A program made the position numbers and the translations under genes. DNA of 64,000 nt. It comes from Vicugna pacos. Lineage: Eukaryota; Chordata; Mammalia; Artiodactyla; Camelidae. Positions 57,921-64,000 of this stretch are shown in pieces (within the stretch, counting starts at the first letter, position 1; every line of letters begins with the position of its first letter). Where the stretch lies: positions 5,220,105 through 5,284,104 of the forward strand of contig NC_133013.1 in assembly GCF_048564905.1 (NCBI RefSeq), read 5' to 3'. The notes below the pieces were generated by a model. The model made no database searches, was not told where the DNA came from, and was given only the letters and a program-made list of their open reading frames with translations.

Positions 57921-59494
57921 GGGGCTGTGCCCCTGGACAGGGCTGTGCTCATCAGCCATGGTCTGTGTCAGACCTGCGAGGCTCAGCTGAGGCTTCACAC
58001 TTGTGGCCAGGCACCTGCACCCCAGGTGGGGACACAGTGAAGGGAGGAGACACGTGGGGACAGCGGGTGTGGGGGCAGGGCGGGGGCTGGGCAGCCTTCT
58101 TCCCTGTGGACTGCTTTCCTTTCGACTGTCATGGGAGGGATCCTTGATGAGGCAGTTCTTCTAGAATCTGTGCAGGCTCAAAAGACAGAAATCCAGCTCT
58201 TTAATCGGGGCCTTGACATGGCTTCGGGGCCCACGTTTTACCCATCACGTGAAGTCTCTCCCAAGGCTGCTGCTTCTCTCCTGCAGCAGGGGCAGCTGGA
58301 AATGAGGCAGAACAATTTAAATCCTGTCCCTTTTCCGTGCACATGACCTTGCAATGTGGCTGGTGTGGCCCTTTGGAAAGTGCTGCCTTCAGCCTGTGTA
58401 TGCTGTAACTTCCCCATTCTGCAGGTCAATGTCCTAGGCTCTGGGCCCCCAGGGAGAGTGCTCAGCCGTGGCTGGGCCTCCCTGGGGACAGTGGGAACAT
58501 TCTGGTTCAATAAGGTGTTGGGTCTGGTAGTTCAGGGATGCTTAAAATAATATGGAAACCAAGGTCCCACCCCTGGGCATCTTCTTTGCCGCTCCCTGAG
58601 TCAGCAGGCCGTGCAGCCTGGGTTGTGAGCCACCCCGGCTGATGACTACTGCACAATGTATGTCATTACAGGTGATACAGACAAGCCTGGTGTCCAGCTC
58701 TGTAGAGGAGGCACCTGGGCTCAGGGCAGGGAGGTGGTCTGCCAGGAGACATGGCTAAGGAGGGAGAAGGAAGCCAGTCACATCTGTAGGCAGCTGGACT
58801 CTAGCTCCGTGGACATAACCCTGCCCTCAGGGCTGCAGGAGGAGGGCCCAGGTGAACAGCCTCCCCATCCATAGACTTGCTGGTGTAAGGGACACACACA
58901 GACAGGACCCTAGGAGAGCGTGCTAGGCAGGGACAGAGGCAGGTGTCGGAAAGGACCTCCGGGGATGTCCACGATGGCCAAGACCCTACAGACGACTCTG
59001 TGCTGCCTGGGAGAGGGGGTCCTGCCCAGGGAGCAGCCCTGTTAATAAGTTGCCCACATGCGTCATCTGTGTCCTGGTTTTCACCCATCCCTGGGGCCCT
59101 CACCCTCCCACAGCACTTGGAGACAGCAGCTGTCACCCACTCTGAGGACGCTGGTCACCCGCCACGTCTCCCTCTGGCTCGTGGAAAACAGGAACACCCT
59201 TCTCCTGTCTTCCCAGTGCCGGGACCCAGTGGGGACAGTCTGCTGTCACTGATCAGAGGAACATAGGATCTGCTCTCTGTTTTTCCAGCATCCAGCCTCC
59301 CAGGCAGGACCCGCTCCTGGTTTCTCACCATCCAAGTCTCAGAGGCCTGTGGGACAGCCCTGGTCTCCTCCCCCCGGGCCTGCCCTGGGTTCCACATGGG
59401 ACCTACCACAGCCCCTGCTCACCCACTGCCCGCAGTGTGTGCGTTTGCTGCCACTGTGGTCGGAGTGTCTTCCTTGTTTGTTTTTTGGCCGCCA

Positions 59495-59605
59495 CCCCCC
59501 CACTGGAACCTTGGCTCCATGAAGGTGCTGTTGCCCGGCACCTGCTGAGATCTGAGCAGCTGGTGTGGATAGAATGAGTGAGTGAGTAAGGGAGTAAATG
59601 CATGA
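59495..59605 (+). mobile_element. L2 3' end fragment
   Basis: CTTGGCTCCATGAAGGTGCT, TGCCCGGCACCTGCTGAGAT and GAATGAGTGAGTGAGTAAGG resemble an L2 end (tccctgagggc, gcctggcac, gaatgaatgaatgaa). Diverged. Confidence 0.5.
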
Positions 59606-60535
59606 ATGGGAACTCTACAGCCCCAGAAGGAAGGCTGGAGGAAAGACACTCGTGGCCTGAGTCCAGGGAACATTGTGTTGTGGCTGGAGCAGGCTGCCTG
59701 CAGGTGGCACCAGGACAGTGGAGGGAGAGCGGTGAGGCCATTGTGGAGAGGGTAGATGGGCCACTGTGTGCAGCCCTGCAGGTCTGCAGTGTGGATGGTG
59801 TAGAGATTCTTGCTGTTCGCACTGTCCCCTCCCCGAGATACACACAACCACGTGTGCATGCACCACAGACACCCTATGTACCACACATCACACACATACA
59901 CCCATCTTCCACCACATAACACACGTACAGGTCAGATCAATTAGACAGTCCCCATCATTCATTCACTCACTCCTCCTGCCTCTTTCCATTCTTGCTGTCC
60001 TGGATGCAGACATCACCGTCTCTCCCTGACCTGAAACACCATTATCTTTTCCACCAAATGTAATTTAAATTTCTCTTAATGGCACGGACTGAGACAGGAG
60101 GTTAAATCCATGCACGCCACTCTGCAGTGCCTGATCTGTGTTCAGTGTGTTTTCAACTGGCCCTGGCCCTCCCTCCTCAGCAGGAAACCCTCAGACCCTG
60201 CTCCAAAGGCCTGCAGATGCCAGGCACGCTCAATCCACAGGCACCCATTGGGGGCTGGAGCAGCGTGGTATGAACCTGATTGAACTGGGGGCTTCCTCAT
60301 ATGAAGGAGCCCTGCTTTGCCCTGCCCAGCGTCCTTTAGGGTCCAGAACCTCCTGAGTACGAATATCTGAGCTGGCCAACACTGCAGAGCGGACAGGCTG
60401 GAGTCCATGAGCAATTCTAGGAGGGACCAAGTTGGTCCTTGGAGCGCCCATCCTCCAGAGGCTAGTGCAGAACCGTTGGAAATGTGGCTGATTTCAGCAG
60501 AACTCAGAGGCTGCTTCCAGTTGAGGCGGTAGTTG

Positions 60536-60940
60536 TGTTAATCAGCTCAGGTTGTCATCACGGAACTCCACCGATTAGAGAGCTTGAACAACAGACGTTT
60601 ATTTTCTCACAGTTCTGGAGACTGGAAGTCCGAGAACTAGGTACCGGCACGCTGGTTTGCGGGGAGGCCTCTCTCCTTGGCTGAAGTTGGCCACCTTCTT
60701 GCTGTGTCTGCACACGGCCTCTTCTCTGTTCATGCACAAAGAGAGAGAGAGCTCTGGTGTCTCTTCCTTTTCTTATAAGTACACTAATTTTATTAGATCA
60801 GGGTTCCACCCTTAAGACCTCATTTAAGCCTAATTACCTTCCAAGGTTTCCTGTCTCCAAATACATGCACATGGTGGGGAGGGGCAGAGGTTGGGGCTTC
60901 AGTAAATGAATTTTGGGGGCACAGTGTTAAGTCCATAACA
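60536..60940 (-). mobile_element. MLT1-type LTR (MaLR fossil), reverse strand
   Basis: TGTTAATCAGCTCAGGTTGT, GACGTTTATTTTCTCACAGT, TCTGGAGACTGGAAGTCCGA, CTCATTTAAGCCTAATTACC and GTCCATAACA match the reverse MLT1 layout end to end. Solitary LTR. Confidence 0.82.
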
Positions 60941-61089
60941 GTGGTGGAGTTTTCAGCCAGGCTCTGCCACCTGCTCCTGCCTACCTCAGTTGCCCTCCGT
61001 TGTCTCACGTGTACCCTTCACGTGTAAGAAGCTCCCAGAAGCTCTGTGTGAGCTCATAGCCATCCCGGCATGCTCATTTAAACCAGGTA

Positions 61090-61635
61090 TGTGTTAGAAA
61101 TTTTACCAGAGAGCAAGTTCTTGTTTCTTCAAAGAAGGAATTCAGAGATGAGACACCGAGGTCAAGAAAGTAAAGTGAGGATTTATTAAGGGATAGGATG
61201 CTTTCAAAGGGAAAGCGGGCAGACTCAGGTGAGCAGCTGTGCTGAGTTTCTTTGACAAGCTGGTTACATAGGGTGTAAAAATGAGTAGGTGGAATATTCA
61301 TTGGGGAAGGAGGTGTTTGGGGTCATATTCCCCGATTTCCATCCCAGCTCCACCTTCCTGAGGGGAGGAGGGATTTTTGTCCTTATTTAGTCTGGATCGG
61401 ACGTGTCATGGTGTTGGTGCAGGATGGGTACTTCTAATCTGCAAGGCTAATTGTATTGTAATGAGGGCATAATGAGAAGAAGGTTACATTAGGACTCGGC
61501 CAGTGATTCCTGCCTTTTCCTACCTCTCTTTGTCGGCCTCCAGGACACTTGTACCCCCAAAATGTGTGTGATCTCCTGTCAGTCCCGAGGTTCCTTCTTT
61601 TCTCTGTCTGACCAGGGGCCCCTGTTGTTTACATG
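61090..61635 (-). mobile_element. Probable ERV1-like LTR fossil, reverse strand
   Basis: GAGAGCAAGTTCTTGTTTCT, GATGAGACACCGAGGTCAAG and AGTGAGGATTTATTAAGGGA at the left are typical of a reversed class I LTR end. The TTTATT is the complement of AATAAA. The right edge near TTGTTTACA is approximate. No target duplication was found. Confidence 0.55.
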
Positions 61636-62017
61636 ATGTATGGTTTCCTGCATTTGCCCTGTGCCTCCCTTCCTCTGCTCATATCCAGCTATCTGCCTGC
61701 TCTAACGGGGGAAGGTGGCCGGTGTCACTGTGGATGCTTGACTGTGTTTCAAGGAATGTGTGCTTCACCCTGGGGCTCTGGTAGCCAGCAGGCAGAGATT
61801 TGTTCAGTTAGAAGCTTGCTTTGCTTTGGAAGTTTATCTCAGCACCTAGCTGATGGGTTGGCCGTTGTTGAGTCATGTTCTAATTGAAATGTTGTGAAGG
61901 ATATGTGAGGTTTTTTTCCTCTTTTGGTATCAAACTTTTATCTGATCATACAGAGGCATTTATCAGCTCAGTTGTGGAACAAAACAGTATACATTTGGAT
62001 TTTCTCTCTTCTGACTC
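61636..62017. other. Stretch between two LTR fossils
   Basis: Nothing recognisable; it may include more of the neighbouring LTR. Confidence 0.4.
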
Positions 62018-62353
62018 TGTCTTAGTCCATTCAGGCTGCTGTAATCAAAAAACCACAGACTGGGCAGCTTGTAAATGACAGAAATGTTATTCTCATGGGT
62101 CTGGGGGTTGTGAGCCCAAGTACCTGGCATGGCTGTGGTCTGGTGGGGCCTGTCCCTGGCTGCAGATGGCCTGCTTCTCCGTGTCCTCACCTAATGGGGG
62201 GCAAGGGAGCTCTCTGGGGTCCCTTTTATAAGGGTTCCACCCGTGTGACCTAAGTACTTCCTAGAGGCCCCGCCTCCTTAATACTATCATTTTGGGGGTT
62301 TAGGATTTCAACGTGTGAATTTAGGGGGAGCATAAACATTCAGACCAGAGCAG
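62018..62353 (-). mobile_element. MaLR-type LTR fossil (MLT1/MST-like), reverse strand
   Basis: CTTAGTCCATTCAGGCTGCT, ACCACAGACTGGGCAGCTTG, GGGAGCTCTCTGGGGTCCCT and GGGTTTAGGATTTCAACGTG follow the reverse MaLR order. It is the same broad group as 60536-60940 but a different subfamily. Solitary. Confidence 0.8.
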
Positions 62354-62488
62354 ACCCCTTCTCAGCTGCTTGAGTGGACAGATTAAAACGACACCTATTA
62401 CTAGTTAAAAAAAACAAACTGTGATTCAAAAATTGGCAACTCTAGGCAGGGAAGCTTCCTCTAGATCATTAAATATAAAAACAACATC

Positions 62489-62650
62489 ATTGGGAGAGGG
62501 TAGAGCTCAGTGGTAGAGCACGTGCTTAGTATGCACGAGGTCCTGAGTTCAATCCCCAGTCCCTCCATTAAAACAAATCAGTAAACCTAATTATCCCCCC
62601 AATAAATAAATAAAATGAAAATTCATGAAAAAACAAATTTTTAAAAAAGA
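62489..62650 (+). mobile_element. Camelid tRNA-derived SINE
   Basis: GGGTAGAGCTCAGTGGTAGA, GTATGCACGAGGTCCTGAGT, TCAATCCCCAGTCCCTCCAT and CCTAATTATCCCCCC precede an A-rich tail. The B box has a G-to-A-type change (GAGTTCAATCCC). Confidence 0.88.
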
Positions 62651-64000
62651 AAAACTATCTTGGTAGCAGAGCCTCTCGGAGCTGGATGGTTTCGCCTCAG
62701 TTCTTGGGAGGGTTCAGAGAACGTGAAGGGGGTAGGATCCCAGGAGGTTCCTGTCACTTTCTCTGGGGTGCTGTTTGCTTGTTTGGTTTTTGCTCTGTGA
62801 CTTCAGATCCACTTCACTTCTGTGAGAGTACAAGAATCTCATCAAATCCGGCACGTCCATTACTCAGAGGCTGGCTCCAGCGGGCTCTCCTGGCCGGGCC
62901 CGCATTACTCAGCCCAGCTGTCCTGCGGGGGGGCCTCCCAGCGTCACCGAGCCACTGCGGTGTGTCCAGACTCTTCCTCCAGAATCTGTCAAAACTCGAG
63001 CTGTTGCTCATCCTGGTCCACCCTCCAGTCATTTTAAGCCCAGATTAAGAGATTGGATATATGTCTGCTTTTTTTTTTTTTTTTTTGCTGCATCTCTGGG
63101 GCCTAATTCCAGTGCAGTTTGGAGACAGCCAGCAGAAGTAATATATAAGAGCTTAGAACAGGAACACAGAATTCAAAACAGAAATGAAGCACGTTCATAA
63201 ACCACACGTACTTGTCGTAAGTCATAGTAACTCACACAGACTGAGTCACACACCTTTCTGGGGACTTGTGTGTGTGCGTGCGTGAGTGAGTGCATGTTGT
63301 TTGTGTATGTATGATAGTGTGCAGACTCTCATTTCCCTGCTGGACCATGTGTCTGGGATGACAGCCGTGAAGAGCCCAGGATTCAGCTGTGGGGAGGCCC
63401 TGTCTGGACCGTAGCTACTGTGGGCAAGTTACTTGGTCTCTCTGGGACCCCCCTGCACCTGTGGTGTGGGGCGATGTCACTGACCCTCCCCTCCGCCAAA
63501 CCTGTGTGGGGATCAAATGAGGCAGTGCTATTAAAAGACTAGCACACTGCCTGGCACACGGAAACTGGCCAGTAAAGATCAATTGAATTGAACTGACCCG
63601 GAGTCTTACTAGTATCTACAAGCAAGAGAGTGGGGTGAGGGGTTGGGTATCACATAAGGCCAGAGGCCCACCTCACTTCTGGAAAAGTGGGAGAGCCTGC
63701 ATCCCATGATGCTGGGCAGCAGTGTCCACATGCACCATGGACCCCGACATCCTGACCTCTGTGGGTTGTGGACAGTGTGCATGCTGGCTTCCCAGGCAGG
63801 GCTAGGATGACAGCAACACTTTCCAGTGAGACACTCACTCGTCCTGGTTTACCGTTCATGCTGGACGGTAAAGTTCTCCGTGGTCACTTTTATTGTTTAC
63901 ATATTTTGACACGCTGTCTCTCTTTTTAATAAAAGGAACTGATTTCTCTACATGATCCTAGGACACAAGACATAGGCACTGGTACTGATGGAGAGACAGG
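62651..64000. other. Unique stretch to window end, with a MIR
   Basis: It holds a 20-base T tract (63068-63087), a degenerate TG-rich stretch (63267-63310) and a MIR. No exon is supported. The 120-codon frame at 62686-63048 has no recognisable domain. Confidence 0.45.
63385..63592 (+). mobile_element. MIR, nearly full length
   Basis: TGGGCAAGTTACTTGGTCTC, GTGGGGATCAAATGAGGCAG and CACACTGCCTGGCACACGGA match successive MIR blocks. The matching consensus blocks are gggcaagttacttaacctc, gaggattaaatgag and cagtgcctggcacatag. Confidence 0.72.

Larger units (their letters stand above)
57482..60535. other. Unique, GC-rich stretch, no gene recognised
   Basis: It contains a CTCF-like site (57905), an L2 piece (59495-59605) and a degenerate CA-rich tract (59838-59930). 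Overlapping frames of up to 167 codons at 59.4-59.9 kb on both strands lack domains. Confidence 0.45.

Noticed and set aside
1-64000. CRISPR array, bacterial operon or phage
   Set aside because: All repeats are explained by mammalian transposons and simple repeats, and no prokaryotic gene organisation is present.

Overview
This window looks like a piece of a mammalian nuclear genome, most likely a camelid (camel, llama or alpaca). The main evidence is about nine copies of a tRNA-derived SINE that keeps the pol III A box (TAGCTCAGTGG) and B box (GGTTCAATCCC). Its tail runs CCTCCATTAAAAATAAATAAA and then CCTAATTA, which I recall as the camelid Vic-1/CAM type. The window also has many L1 3' ends of the kind found in even-toed ungulates, and ancient mammalian repeats (MLT1 LTRs, MER2, Tigger, MIR, L2). 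No ruminant BovB was seen.

Only one part looks like a host gene. It is a TATA-less CpG island at about 8.47-9.50 kb with GC boxes, a perfect CRE (TGACGTCA) and a probable non-coding first exon on the + strand ending at a consensus splice donor after 8982. I could not name the gene. No coding exon could be supported anywhere in the window, and the long reading frames in the island are open on both strands because of base composition. If the exon is right, the 55 kb to its right is mostly first intron. A weak support is that L1 and LTR copies right of the island lie mainly on the - strand, the bias known for retroelements kept inside + strand genes.

Layout: 0-0.6 kb is a C-rich minisatellite cut by the window edge. 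0.75-8.0 kb is repeat-dense (an MLT1 LTR, young L1 tails, one 4.3 kb old L1 carrying two later insertions). 8.5-9.5 kb is the CpG island promoter. 9.5-20.7 kb is mostly unique sequence with a CTCF-like site, two SINEs, one L1 tail and a Tigger split by a SINE. 20.7-24.8 kb is a cluster of four copies of one LTR family in mixed orientation, with an MLT1 and an L1 nested in or beside them. 24.8-64 kb alternates unique, moderately GC-rich sequence with L1, LTR, MER2, MER53, Tigger, MIR, L2 and SINE copies, plus a second CTCF-like site at 57.9 kb.

I saw no CRISPR array, operon, rRNA gene, true tRNA gene or new multi-gene system. The points most worth a second look are the promoter with a four-codon upstream reading frame, the two CTCF-like sites, the LTR cluster, the way L1 3' ends seed different microsatellites at one fixed position, and several sharply dated nested insertions. 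All family names come from memory of consensus sequences, not from a search.
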